This document shows positions 13,241-21,641 of a stretch of DNA of 25,691 nt, one piece after another. The notes beneath the pieces were generated by a model, which was not told where the DNA came from, ran no database searches, and saw only the letters and a list, made by a program, of their open reading frames with translations. The stretch covers positions 1-25,691 of the forward strand of contig JAIESC010000051.1 in the NCBI GenBank assembly GCA_019746355.1, read 5' to 3'. The stretch's first letter is position 1; every line of letters starts with the position of its first letter. The stretch comes from Xanthobacteraceae bacterium. GTDB lineage: Bacteria; Pseudomonadota; Alphaproteobacteria; Rhizobiales; Xanthobacteraceae. The position numbers and the translations under genes are program-made.

Positions 13241-13669
13241 TTACATTCTCTCCATGCACACTCGTCCGCGCGATCGCTCTGCAAGCTGACCGCGCGACAA
13301 GGTCATCGAAGCCGGATGTCCAACCCGCTTTACGGCGCGTTTCGGCGTGAGCAGACTTGGCCGCGTGAGCAGACTTGGCCGCGTGAGCAGACTTGGCCGC
13401 GCCCGCTGGTGGGCCGCTCGCCAATTTCGCGCCTCCCGCTGCGCCGCGGCGATCTCGCTTGCAGACATCTCGGCGGCAATCTCGTGCCGATGCCGGATGG
13501 CGTCTTTGTTGCCTTGCATGGCAGCAAGATTGAACCACTTATGGGCGGCGATCATGTCTGGTGGCACCGAGCGACCACTCGAATACATGATACCGAGTTC
13601 AAGCAACTGCCTGGCGCTGGGACTGGAACCAGTAACGCGGTGAGCGGCCGACAATGGGAAGTGTTCCAT
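13241..13669 (-). CDS. Sel1-repeat protein with a repeat-extended C-terminus
   Basis: The product has 142 residues. ATG 13669 has GGAGAG just upstream. A Sel1-like unit spans about 21-57 (QLLELGIMYSSGRSVPPDMI, AAHKWFNLAAMQGN), followed by a helix (EIAAEMSASEIAAAQREARN). Relatives usually stop soon after such a helix (recalled). Here the frame runs on through three RPSLLT hexapeptides (91-108) encoded by an 18-bp tandem array and then 34 basic residues unlike the family. The array has probably removed the original stop. Sel1 proteins are scaffolds for protein contacts. A FixK-type box 64 bp upstream supports expression. Confidence 0.7.
   Translation of the reverse strand: MEHFPLSAAHRVTGSSPSARQLLELGIMYSSGRSVPPDMIAAHKWFNLAAMQGNKDAIRHRHEIAAEMSASEIAAAQREARNWRAAHQRARPSLLTRPSLLTRPSLLTPKRAVKRVGHPASMTLSRGQLAERSRGRVCMERM
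13349..13402. repeat. 18-bp tandem repeat, three copies, inside the Sel1 gene
   Basis: Units GAGCAGACTTGGCCGCG(T/C) lie at 13349-13366, 13367-13384 and 13385-13402. The first two are identical and the third differs only at its last base. Each unit equals six codons, so changes in copy number keep the reading frame. Confidence 0.95.
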
Positions 13670-13726
13670 GTTTCTCTCCCCATAGAACTATGGAACGCAG
13701 GTACGCGAAAGCCCTTCCCTCTCCGA

Positions 13727-13740
13727 TTGAGACAGATCAA
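13727..13740. promoter_or_regulatory. FNR/FixK-type box upstream of the Sel1 gene
   Basis: TTGAGACAGATCAA fits TTGA-N6-TCAA, with the left half less canonical. Its centre is 64 bp from the Sel1 start. Confidence 0.6.
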
Positions 13741-13867
13741 AATCGCGAACGATCGGCCATCCGATCTTTCCCTTATGGGATTATCCGTATGGCCTCGCGC
13801 TGGCGCCGCGTCCGGCATCCGCCGAGTTCCGCCAACCGACCGCGTCGCGATGTCGAACCGCAGCTAT

Positions 13868-14002
13868 TTTCGCCAGTCTGTTGATGTCGGCTGCGATGTC
13901 TTCGGCTTCGCGCCGGGTCAAGGCCGAATTCATCGTCGGGCGCGGAGCGAGGATCCAGAAAGCGAGCGCCTCCGGCGTCGGTGCGAATTTTTGGCCAATG
14001 GG
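13868..14002 (-). pseudogene. Decayed cytochrome c fragment (C-terminal half)
   Basis: The minus-strand translation reads PIGQKFAPTPEALAFWILAP, then RPTMNSALTRREAEDIAADI and NRLAK. This parallels the C-terminal halves of the two cytochromes in this window, including the Met of P-x-M and the last helix. The haem-attachment half (CxxCH) is absent: the fragment ends upstream at the hairpin 14009-14030. After NRLAK the frame continues with unrelated sequence to 13781. It is probably a relic of a third cytochrome of the same cluster. Confidence 0.45.
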
Positions 14003-14008
14003 ATTGTA

Positions 14009-14030
14009 GCGGCCCGCTCCCGCGGGCCGC
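14009..14030 (-). terminator. Hairpin after the CBS-BON gene
   Basis: GCGGCCCGC (14009-14017) and GCGGGCCGC (14022-14030) form a 9-bp stem with a TCCC loop, 31 nt past the CBS gene stop. There is no T run, so it may stabilise or only partly terminate the transcript. Confidence 0.45.
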
Positions 14031-14060
14031 ACGCAACGCCTGTCGCCGAGATCGCCGCCA

Positions 14061-14750
14061 TCAGGCGGTCGATGCGACCTCCCGCACCAGCAGATTGTCA
14101 TTCACCGCCCTGATTCCCGGCGTGGCTTCCGCCGCGACCCGGAATGCCTGCTTTTGCGCGTCCGACTCGGCGATACCCCAGAGGTCCGCGGTCCCCTGGC
14201 TGACGGTGACGTTGATCAGGCATGTCTGCGCCCAAGGCTCACCTTCGAACCTTGAAAGGACCCTCTCCCTCAACGTCGCGTCCGTCTGGTTCGTTGCACG
14301 ATCGCTGAGAAGACAGCTTGCGACCGCCTGCACGATATTGGCGCGGCTGACCACGCCAACCAGCTTGTCGCCTTCAACGATCGGAACGCGCTTGATCCTG
14401 TTGCGCTCCAGCAAATCCGCGATCTCCCCAAGGGACGTGGATGGCTCCGCCGTGATGACCGCGCGCGTCATGACGTCTTCGACCTTGAAGGCATGCTCCC
14501 GCACATACTCGCGGGCCAAGCCGTCTCGGCCCATCAGCATCCGCAGCCACCAGGAATGACGGCGGCCGGTGCCGGCATCCGCGCGACGCATCAGGTCACC
14601 TTCGCTCACGATGCCAACGAGCCGATTGTCCTTGCTCACGACCGGGAGCCCGCTGATGCCTTTCTCAAGCATCACCGCCGCAGCCTGCTGGATGGACGAC
14701 TCGGGCCCGACCGTCACCACATTCACTCCCATAACATCCGATGCCTGCAT
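14061..14750 (-). CDS. CBS-pair protein with C-terminal BON domain
   Basis: The product has 229 residues; ATG 14750 follows GGAG. Two CBS domains form a Bateman pair, about 1-57 (ending RLVGIVSEGDLMRRAD) and 87-145 (VEDVMTRAVITAEPSTSLGE, then KLVGVVSRANIVQAV). A BON domain follows at about 155-225 (CLINVTVSQGTADLWGIAES). CBS pairs bind adenine nucleotides, and BON domains bind membranes or partners, so the protein probably senses energy charge in the cytosol. A FixK-type box is 62 bp upstream. Confidence 0.93.
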   Translation of the reverse strand: MQASDVMGVNVVTVGPESSIQQAAAVMLEKGISGLPVVSKDNRLVGIVSEGDLMRRADAGTGRRHSWWLRMLMGRDGLAREYVREHAFKVEDVMTRAVITAEPSTSLGEIADLLERNRIKRVPIVEGDKLVGVVSRANIVQAVASCLLSDRATNQTDATLRERVLSRFEGEPWAQTCLINVTVSQGTADLWGIAESDAQKQAFRVAAEATPGIRAVNDNLLVREVASTA

Positions 14751-14805
14751 GAGTATCCTCCATCAAAATGGTGCCCAATTCTGCAAGGCGGGCGGGGGCG
14801 ACGTC

Positions 14806-14819
14806 TTGATTTGGGTCAA
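14806..14819. promoter_or_regulatory. FNR/FixK-type box upstream of the CBS-BON gene
   Basis: TTGATTTGGGTCAA fits TTGA-N6-TCAA. Its centre is 62 bp from the CBS start, with a -10-like CAGAAT about 33 bp away on the minus strand. The divergent synthetase start is 133 bp away. Confidence 0.75.
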
Positions 14820-14945
14820 TGGACGCTTTGAGGAACATCAAAGCAAGAGCCGCAAGAGCAGATATCGTGCGGAGGTAAGGCGGCGGCGCGGGTTCCCGAA
14901 CGCAACCGCTACAGAAACCACGACAAAGTCCGGATAGAGGAAGCC

Positions 14946-17660
14946 ATGACGGCCTATCGGTTGGACCGCCTGTTCGCACCACGCTCTGTCGCCGTGGTCG
15001 GCGCGAGCCCGCGCGAACTGTCGGTCGGCCGCAAGGTGCTGCGGAACCTGAAGGCTGCGGGCTTTGCCGGGCCGCTTCGCCTCGTCAATCCGAAATATCC
15101 GGAAATCGAAGGCGTCGCGGCCACCCGGCAGATCGCCGACCTGCCGCCGACTGACCTCGTGGTCGTCGCGTCGCCGCCTGAAACCGTGCCGGAGACGATC
15201 GCGGCGGCCGGCGCACACGGCTGCGCTGCCGCAATCGTCATCACGGCGGGGCTCGGCCATGGCCCAGGCTCGCTCAGCGAGAAGACCAAAAGCGCGGCGC
15301 ACACCCATGGCCTGCGCCTGCTCGGCCCCAACTGCCTGGGCATCCAGGTGCCCGCGGTAAGGCTCGATGCGAGCTTCGCCGCGCGCATGTCGAAGACCGG
15401 CGACCTTGCGCTGATCTCGCAGTCGGGCGCGATCGCCGCGGGCCTGGTCGAATGGGCGGCCCGCCGCTCGCTCGGCTTCTCCGCCGTGGTTTCGCTCGGC
15501 AACCAGATCGACGTGGATTTCGGCGACCTGCTCGACTATTTCGCAACCGACGCAGCGACGCGTTCGATCGTGCTCTATATCGAGTCGATCCAGAACGCAC
15601 CCAAGTTCATGTCAGCGGCGCGCGCGGCGGCGCGCGCGAAACCGGTTCTGGTGATCAAAACCGGCCGGCACGCCCAGGGCGCGGCGGCCGCGCGGACCCA
15701 CACCGGCGCGCTGGCCGGCTCGGATGCGGTCTACGACGCCGCGTTTCGTCGCGCCGGTCTCGTGCGGGTGCTCGACCTCGACGAACTGTTCGATGCAGCC
15801 GAGACGCTCGGCCATGTCCGGCCGTTTTCCGGCAACCGGCTCGCCATTCTGACCAACGGCGGCGGTATCGGCGTGCTTGCCGTCGACCGGCTGATCGACC
15901 TCGGCGGGCGGCTCGCAAGCCTTTCGCCCGACACCGTTGCCGCGCTCGACCGGACGTTGCCGCCGCTCTGGTCGAGGGCCAATCCGGTCGACATCGCCGG
16001 CGATGCCGGCGCGGCGCGTTATGCCGCCGCGCTCGAGGTTCTGCTTCGGGACCGCGGCAACGACGCTCTGCTCGTGATGAACGTGCCCACCGCGCTCGCT
16101 TCGGCGCGCGAGGCGGCGTCCGCGGTGATCTCGGCGGTGCGCAAGCACCAGAACGAGATCTGTCCACCCAAGCCGGTATTTGCGGTCTGGATCGGCGACA
16201 ACGGCGAAGCCGAAGCAGAGCTCGGGCGGGCCGGAATCCCACACTACCGGTCGGAGACCGACGCGGTTCGCGGATTCATGCATCTGGTGCGCTATCGCGA
16301 GGGCCAGGAGGCCCTGATGACCGCGCCGCCGAACCTGCCCGCGGATTTCGTGCCGGACACACCGCGCGCCCGCGGCATCGTGCGCGCGGCCGTCGAAGCG
16401 CGGCGCACGTGGCTCGACCCGCTGGAGATCGCCGATCTCATGGCTGCCTACGCAATCCCGATCGCGCCGGTCACGCTTGCCCGCGACGCAGACGAAGCGG
16501 TCGCCGCCGCGCGCCCGCTTCTCAAATCGGGCGCGGTCGCGGCCAAGATCCTCTCCCCGGACATCGTTCACAAATCCGACGTCGGCGGCGTCCGGCTGAA
16601 CCTCGCCGACGAGCGGGCGGTGCGGGAGGCGGTGGCGGACATCCTCGCCCGCGCGAGAAAAGCGAAACCCGACGCCCGCGTCACCGGCGTGACCATCCAT
16701 CCGATGATCGTGCGGCCGAGGGCGCGCGAACTGATCGCCGGGCTTGCCGACGACAAGACCTTCGGACCCGTCGTGGTGTTCGGCAGGGGCGGCACAGCGG
16801 TCGAGGTCATCAACGACAAGGCGCTGGCGCTGCCGCCGCTCGACCTCGTGCTCGCCGACGAGTTGATCGGCCGGACCCGCGTGGCGCGCATCCTCAACGG
16901 CTACCGCGACGTTCCGGCCGCCGATCGCAAGGCGATTGCGCTGGTGCTGACCAGGCTCTCACAACTCGCCGCCGACCTGCCGGAGATCAAGGAGGTCGAC
17001 CTCAATCCACTGCTCGCCGACGAAACCGGGGTGATCGTGCTCGACGCGCGCGTCGCCGTCGGCGAAGCGACGGCGCTGGCCTCGCCCGCGGGCCGTAGCC
17101 CGTCGCGGTTCGCCATCAGGCCCTATCCGAAGGAATGGGAGCACACGGTGCATCTTCGCGACGGCACCGCCGTTCTGGTCCGCCCGGTGCGGCCCGAGGA
17201 CGAGCCGCTCTATCCACCGTTTCTGCAGAAGGTCACAGCGGAGGATCTGCGCCTGCGTTTCTTCGGACCGATCAAGCACTTCGACCACGCCATGATCGCC
17301 CGTTTCACGCAGATCGATTATGCACGGGCGATGGCCTTCGTCGTCATCGACCCGCCGTCCGGGGAGATGCTGGGCGTCGGCCGCGCCCATCTCCTGTCGC
17401 AGAGCGACACCGCCGAATATGCGGTGCTGGTTCGATCGGATCTGAAAGGCCGCGGACTCGGCTGGCTGCTGATGCAGAAGCTGATCGAATACGCGCGCAG
17501 TGAGGGCATCCGGGAGCTGCGCGGCGAGGTGTTGTCGGAGAACTGGACCATGCTTCGCATGTGCGCGGAGCTCGGCTTCGATATTGCCGAGAGCCCGCAC
17601 GATCCGAGCGTGCGGATCGTCACACTCCCGATCGAGCCCGCAGAGGCAGCGTTCGTGTAG
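14946..17660 (+). CDS. ADP-forming acyl-CoA synthetase fused to a GNAT acetyltransferase (Pat-type)
   Basis: The product has 904 residues, with GAGGA before ATG 14946. In order it has a CoA-binding domain (about 5-130, RSVAVVGASP), a succinyl-CoA ligase-like domain (to about 450), an ATP-grasp domain (about 480-700, with AAKILSPDIVHKSDVGGVRL) and a GNAT domain (about 735-895, with acetyl-CoA loop LKGRGLG). His252 in RTHTGALAGSD sits in the conserved HTGALAG motif of the ADP-forming synthetase family. The order matches the Pat lysine acetyltransferases that inactivate acetyl-CoA synthetase. In those the synthetase part acts as a sensor, so either catalysis or sensing is possible here. Confidence 0.92.
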   Translation: MTAYRLDRLFAPRSVAVVGASPRELSVGRKVLRNLKAAGFAGPLRLVNPKYPEIEGVAATRQIADLPPTDLVVVASPPETVPETIAAAGAHGCAAAIVITAGLGHGPGSLSEKTKSAAHTHGLRLLGPNCLGIQVPAVRLDASFAARMSKTGDLALISQSGAIAAGLVEWAARRSLGFSAVVSLGNQIDVDFGDLLDYFATDAATRSIVLYIESIQNAPKFMSAARAAARAKPVLVIKTGRHAQGAAAARTHTGALAGSDAVYDAAFRRAGLVRVLDLDELFDAAETLGHVRPFSGNRLAILTNGGGIGVLAVDRLIDLGGRLASLSPDTVAALDRTLPPLWSRANPVDIAGDAGAARYAAALEVLLRDRGNDALLVMNVPTALASAREAASAVISAVRKHQNEICPPKPVFAVWIGDNGEAEAELGRAGIPHYRSETDAVRGFMHLVRYREGQEALMTAPPNLPADFVPDTPRARGIVRAAVEARRTWLDPLEIADLMAAYAIPIAPVTLARDADEAVAAARPLLKSGAVAAKILSPDIVHKSDVGGVRLNLADERAVREAVADILARARKAKPDARVTGVTIHPMIVRPRARELIAGLADDKTFGPVVVFGRGGTAVEVINDKALALPPLDLVLADELIGRTRVARILNGYRDVPAADRKAIALVLTRLSQLAADLPEIKEVDLNPLLADETGVIVLDARVAVGEATALASPAGRSPSRFAIRPYPKEWEHTVHLRDGTAVLVRPVRPEDEPLYPPFLQKVTAEDLRLRFFGPIKHFDHAMIARFTQIDYARAMAFVVIDPPSGEMLGVGRAHLLSQSDTAEYAVLVRSDLKGRGLGWLLMQKLIEYARSEGIRELRGEVLSENWTMLRMCAELGFDIAESPHDPSVRIVTLPIEPAEAAFV

Positions 17661-17673
17661 TCTCCGGCAAAAC

Positions 17674-18048
17674 TCACCAATAGGATTTGCCGTCGTCCTC
17701 ATGCTCGACGACGATCCGGTGCGGCGAGCCGTGCACCCCGCAGGTCTTGAGCGGCTGCGTGCCCAGCGCGCGAAACCAGTGCCGCGTGTTCGCCGGAAAC
17801 ACCAAAGTCATTCCCGGCGCAATCGGAAACGGCTCGCGGCCTTCCATCCAGGCTTCGCCCTCGCCTTCGAGGACGGTCAGCGCCTCCATATAGGGATGCG
17901 AATGCAGCGGCGTGCGATAGCCGGGCGACGAGGTCTGGATGCCGATGCGAAACGGCGTCGCCCCTTGCGCGTCGCCGACCACGGTCTGGTAGGTCGCGCC
18001 GCCCCGGAACGGGTCGAACGGCACGTCCGCATGGACGACGACAGGCAT
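17674..18048 (-). CDS. Cupin-domain protein
   Basis: The product has 124 residues forming a single small beta-barrel. Metal ligands fit the cupin motifs: His49 and His51 in PLHSHPYME, Glu55, and His90 in ANTRHWFRA. The gene starts 13 bp after the end of the Bug-family binding protein gene on the same strand, so both are probably cotranscribed. The family includes dioxygenases, isomerases and sensors for small acids. No specific reaction can be assigned; an enzyme acting on the imported carboxylate is a reasonable guess. Confidence 0.88.
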   Translation of the reverse strand: MPVVVHADVPFDPFRGGATYQTVVGDAQGATPFRIGIQTSSPGYRTPLHSHPYMEALTVLEGEGEAWMEGREPFPIAPGMTLVFPANTRHWFRALGTQPLKTCGVHGSPHRIVVEHEDDGKSYW

Positions 18049-18061
18049 GTTCAGCTCCCGA

Positions 18062-19036
18062 TCATTTCTGCCGCAGGTTGGCGGCGTCGACCACGGCGGT
18101 CCACTTCCTGATCTCGCTCGCGATGTAGTCGCCGAACTCCTTCGGGTCGGTCATCATCGGCCGCGAGCCGAACGACTTGAACCGCGCCAGCACCTCCGGG
18201 TCGCGCAGCACGGTCGCGAACGCCTTGTTGAGCGTGGCAAGCTCGGCCGCAGGCACGCCGGCCGGCGCGACCACGCCGAGGAAGCCGACCGCTTCGAAAT
18301 CCTTCAGCCCTGCTTCCTGGAACGTCGGCACGTCCGGCAGCCCCTCGAAACGCCCGGACGACGAGATCGCCAGCGCCCGCACCTTCCCGGACGCCAGCGC
18401 CGACTCCGCGGAGGGAATATCGATGATGCCGAGCGGGATGTGTGCGCCGAGCAGGTCCGTCACCACCGGCCCGGTGCCCTTGTAGGTCACCAGCGGGATC
18501 TTCAGCCCGGTCGCATCATTGAACAGCGCCGCGGTGAGATGCATGATCGCGCCGCCGTGGCCGATGGTCAGCCTGGAGTTGCCGCGCTTCTCCGCCTCGA
18601 TCACGTCGTTGATGGTCTTGAACGGCGAATCGCCCGGCACCGCCAGCATGAACGGCTGGCCCGAAACGCAGGCCACCGGCGCAAAGGCCTTCACCGGGTC
18701 GTACGGCACGGCCTCGCCGAGCGCGACCGCGGTTGCGAGCCCGCCGGAGGCGCCGAGCCCGATGGTGTAGCCGTCCGGCTTCGACTTCGACAGCGCGTCC
18801 ATCGCGATCACGCCGCCCGCGCCGGCGCGGTTCTCGATGATGATCGGCTGGCCGAGCAGCTTTTCGAGCTTCGGCTGCATCAGCCGCGCGATCACGTCGG
18901 CGCTGCCGCCCGGCGGATGCGAGAGGATGAAGCGGATCGGCCGTTCCGGATAGGCGGCCCGCGCGTCGCCACCGAACGACAACGTGGCCGCACAGGCGCA
19001 CAGGGCAGCCAGCAGACTGCGGCGCACAACGATCAT
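18062..19036 (-). CDS. Tripartite tricarboxylate transporter substrate-binding protein (Bug/TctC family)
   Basis: The product has 324 residues; ATG 19036 is preceded by GGGAGGAG. A Sec signal peptide covers about 1-27 (LLAALCACAATLSFGGDARA). The mature part has the family hallmarks: YPERPIRFILSHPPGGSADV near the N-terminus, then IENRAGAGGVIAMDAL, with LPDVPTFQEAGL towards the C-terminus. It binds a carboxylate in the periplasm in a Venus-flytrap fold. No TctA/TctB membrane genes lie nearby, which is usual for Bug proteins. Confidence 0.95.
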   Translation of the reverse strand: MIVVRRSLLAALCACAATLSFGGDARAAYPERPIRFILSHPPGGSADVIARLMQPKLEKLLGQPIIIENRAGAGGVIAMDALSKSKPDGYTIGLGASGGLATAVALGEAVPYDPVKAFAPVACVSGQPFMLAVPGDSPFKTINDVIEAEKRGNSRLTIGHGGAIMHLTAALFNDATGLKIPLVTYKGTGPVVTDLLGAHIPLGIIDIPSAESALASGKVRALAISSSGRFEGLPDVPTFQEAGLKDFEAVGFLGVVAPAGVPAAELATLNKAFATVLRDPEVLARFKSFGSRPMMTDPKEFGDYIASEIRKWTAVVDAANLRQK

Positions 19037-19182
19037 CGCTTCTCCTCCCTTGCGACCGGCCTCGCGCGTCCGGGATGCTTTCGGTCCGTACTATGCCGGT
19101 GCGCGCCGGCCGGAAACAGGCCGCCGCGTCGCACGGCCCGCGTTCGCACAACACCCATGCCGAAATCGCAATCGGCCGCGCT

Positions 19183-19590
19183 TCAGCCCCGCGCCAGCTT
19201 GGCCTGCACGCGCTGGTCGAAGCGCGCGACATTGACCACGAGGCGCTGGTGCGAGCCGTCGCCGATCAGGTCCTTCTCGTCGCGCGCCTCGACCCGGAAC
19301 TCCAGCGTGCGCCCCTCGACCGAAATGAGCCGCGCCGTGGCGCGCACGCGCATGCCGACCGGCGTCGCCGCGATGTGGCGCACGTCGAGCTGCGTGCCGA
19401 GGCTCTGATGCCCGGCCGGGATCAGGTTCTCGACCGCGTCGAGCGCCGCGGCTTCCATCAGGTTGATCATGACCGGCGTCGCCAGCACGCGCACCCGCCC
19501 GGAGCCGATCCGCGGCGCGGTGTGCTCCTCGCCCACCAGCAGCTCGGCATGGCCTTCCAGGCCGGGGCGCAGTTTCGACAGATCGGTCAT
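19183..19590 (-). CDS. FlK-like hot-dog thioesterase
   Basis: The product has 135 residues from ATG 19590 (GGAG 5 nt upstream; a GTG at 19596 is in frame). It resembles fluoroacetyl-CoA thioesterase FlK along most of its length: VMINLMEAAALDAVENL, QSLGTQLDVRHIAATPVG, then LISVEGRTLEFRVEARD. Thr38, Glu46 and His72 have the same spacing as the FlK catalytic triad (Thr42, Glu50, His76). The general role would be hydrolysis of a small acyl-CoA. Fluoroacetate specificity should not be assumed, as many such proteins occur in bacteria with no exposure to it. Confidence 0.85.
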   Translation of the reverse strand: MTDLSKLRPGLEGHAELLVGEEHTAPRIGSGRVRVLATPVMINLMEAAALDAVENLIPAGHQSLGTQLDVRHIAATPVGMRVRATARLISVEGRTLEFRVEARDEKDLIGDGSHQRLVVNVARFDQRVQAKLARG

Positions 19591-19750
19591 TGGCACTCCA
19601 TGTTTTTGGGCGTTTCAAGGTTTTAGGCGAAGGTTGAGGCCTGAACGGCAGGCGGAACCCGAGACTACTCCGGCCGGCCAACTCTCCCAAACCCCGGCGA
19701 CTCAGATAGAAGTTGTCGAATCGATCCTGCGAAACCGGCAAGGACATCCG

Positions 19751-20665
19751 ATGGCCAATGCAGAACTGACGCGCATCGACCAACGCCCCATCTCCGACAA
19801 TCGCCAGGAAGTTCGCGCCTTCATGATGGTCTGGAACGAGTCGGTCCGGCTCGAATCCACGCTGCAACACCACCGGCAGCTCGGCGTTCGCCGCTTCTTC
19901 GTCGTCGACCTCGGCTCGACCGACGGCACCATGGACCTGCTGGCCGCCGCACCGGACGTCCATGTGTTCACGACCACCGGCGACGCCGACATCGCCTACC
20001 TCAACGCGCTGCTGGATGCCTACGGTGCCGGCCACTGGTCGCTGACCGTCGATGCCGACGAGCTGTTCGTCTATCCGCATTACGAGGAGCTCGAGCTGCC
20101 GCTGTTCTGCCGGTACCTCGGCCATGTCGGCTCGCAGGCGGTCGCCTGTCTCTCGCTCGACATGTACGCGACGAGTCCGATCAGCGACGCGGTGCATCGG
20201 CCGGGCGCGCCGCTGCTCGACACCTGCCGGTATTTCGATTGCGCGCCCTACACGATGGTGCGGACCGACGTGTGTCCGTATTTCGAGATCCATGGCGGTG
20301 TGCGCGAGCGGGTTTTCGGGCCGAGCGCCGCGGGCCTCTCGCCGGTGCTCAGCCGGGTGCCGCTCATTCGCTGGCAGCCCGGCATGCAGTATCTGCGCGG
20401 CACCGGCAACGTCACGCCGGTCGCCATCGCCAATGTCCTCGGCGCGCTGCTGCGGTTCGATTTCCTCGGCGACCACCACGTCCGCTCTGGCGGCGACGTG
20501 GCGTTCAGCAACTCGACCAATCTCTATGCGGAGCGCTCGGTGAAATTCGAGAACAGCGCGCAACTGGTCGAGTTGCAGCTGATGAAGACCACCAACGCCT
20601 ACGAAGAGTCCGTGCGCCTGACCGCGGAGGCGCGCGCCGCGATGCAATCCCGTCAAGCCGGATGA
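19751..20665 (+). CDS. Glycosyltransferase, family 2-like
   Basis: The product has 304 residues from ATG 19751 (AGGA 6 nt upstream). The GT-A fold is visible: MMVWNESVRLESTLQHHRQL, the nucleotide-binding VVDLGSTDGT (51-60) and the metal-binding DADE (101-104). It should transfer a sugar from a nucleotide donor, probably to a surface or secreted glycan. Its last 13 bases overlap the convergent FkbM gene, so mRNA ends from the two strands are complementary. Mapped to the opposite strand from FkbM, it is probably controlled separately. Confidence 0.87.
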   Translation: MANAELTRIDQRPISDNRQEVRAFMMVWNESVRLESTLQHHRQLGVRRFFVVDLGSTDGTMDLLAAAPDVHVFTTTGDADIAYLNALLDAYGAGHWSLTVDADELFVYPHYEELELPLFCRYLGHVGSQAVACLSLDMYATSPISDAVHRPGAPLLDTCRYFDCAPYTMVRTDVCPYFEIHGGVRERVFGPSAAGLSPVLSRVPLIRWQPGMQYLRGTGNVTPVAIANVLGALLRFDFLGDHHVRSGGDVAFSNSTNLYAERSVKFENSAQLVELQLMKTTNAYEESVRLTAEARAAMQSRQAG

Positions 20666-21552
20666 TCCATGATGTTGAGGACCTTCACCGACAGCGACGG
20701 GCGCTTCTGCAGATCGCTGACATAGGCCTGCCGCACGCTCGTCGTTGAGCGCCGGTCGTATTCGGCGAGCAGCAGCCCCACCAGATCGTATGACGCGTAG
20801 ACCACGTCGAGGATCGCGGCGGCCTTGAGCAGCTCGTCGTCGCTGAAGGCATCGAGCCTGGTGAAGTCGCGGACGAAGATCGCGTCGGCCCACAACATCT
20901 GGCTCATCGGCAGAAAGGGGTTCGGCGTGTTGAACGGCCGGAACGGCCGGCCGGCGCAGTCGATCAGCTTGTGCAGCACGAAGCCGCGGTCGCGCAGGAA
21001 GCACTGCACATCGCCGAACAGCGGCTGGTCCTTGTAGATGGGCACGAACTCCACCTCGCACTCGATCACCAGCGCATTGGAAACGGTCGCCGTTCCGTGC
21101 CGCATGATCTCGAGCTCATAGCCCTGCGCGTCGAGCTTGATGAGATCGGCCCGCACCTTGGGATCGACGTCATCGAGCCGCTTGGTCTCGACCGGTTCGG
21201 TCTTCACCACGTGGAAGTTGCCGCCGGCGTCGGCGCAGCCGATGGTCATGAACATGTCGATGACCTTCGGGTCAGGCCTCAGCAGCGACGAGCAGCCCGG
21301 ATAGCGAGTCAGGTGAAAGGTCGCCTGTCCGCCGGAGCCGAGGAAGTACGGCAGGTAGCGATACGGCCCCGGCCGGTCCTTCAACCGCGCGAACTCCGCG
21401 GGATTGGGCTCGAAGCCGGTGACCTGCGCGAGTCCGGTCGCGAGCAGGTCGTGATAGCGCTCCCGCCCGGTCGCCATCGCACCGACGTCGAGAATTTCGA
21501 CGGTCGGGACCTTGCGGCCGAGAACGTCGCTGAAGCTTCGCGGTGTCGTCAT
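20653..21552 (-). CDS. FkbM-family methyltransferase
   Basis: The product has 299 residues; ATG 21552 has GGAGG about 7 nt upstream. The SAM-binding motif I region is VEILDVGAMATGRERY near residue 18. VTGFEPNPAEFARLK follows, and the catalytic-region DLIKLDAQGYELEIMRHG comes later, all typical of FkbM O-methyltransferases. The C-terminal third (FLRDRGFVLHKLIDC onward) is also family-like. It probably methylates a sugar hydroxyl, in agreement with the neighbouring glycosyltransferase. Confidence 0.9.
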   Translation of the reverse strand: MTTPRSFSDVLGRKVPTVEILDVGAMATGRERYHDLLATGLAQVTGFEPNPAEFARLKDRPGPYRYLPYFLGSGGQATFHLTRYPGCSSLLRPDPKVIDMFMTIGCADAGGNFHVVKTEPVETKRLDDVDPKVRADLIKLDAQGYELEIMRHGTATVSNALVIECEVEFVPIYKDQPLFGDVQCFLRDRGFVLHKLIDCAGRPFRPFNTPNPFLPMSQMLWADAIFVRDFTRLDAFSDDELLKAAAILDVVYASYDLVGLLLAEYDRRSTTSVRQAYVSDLQKRPSLSVKVLNIMDHPA

Positions 21553-21641
21553 GGCGCCAGCCTCCCGGACTGGCGCTCGTTATGACTGATTCGCCCGGTT
21601 GCGGCCGCCGATGGTTTGCGGCCCCGCTGCCGGTTCCGACG

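Noticed and set aside
15452..17098. Long + strand open frame inside the synthetase gene, and a minus frame at 15612-16700
   Set aside because: High-GC shadow frames of the 904-residue fusion protein. Composition is dominated by Arg/Ala and no family motifs appear, while the 14946 frame has clear domains throughout.
19091..21061. 656-residue minus-strand open frame
   Set aside because: It runs across three real genes (thioesterase, glycosyltransferase, FkbM) in the wrong frame with low-complexity sequence.
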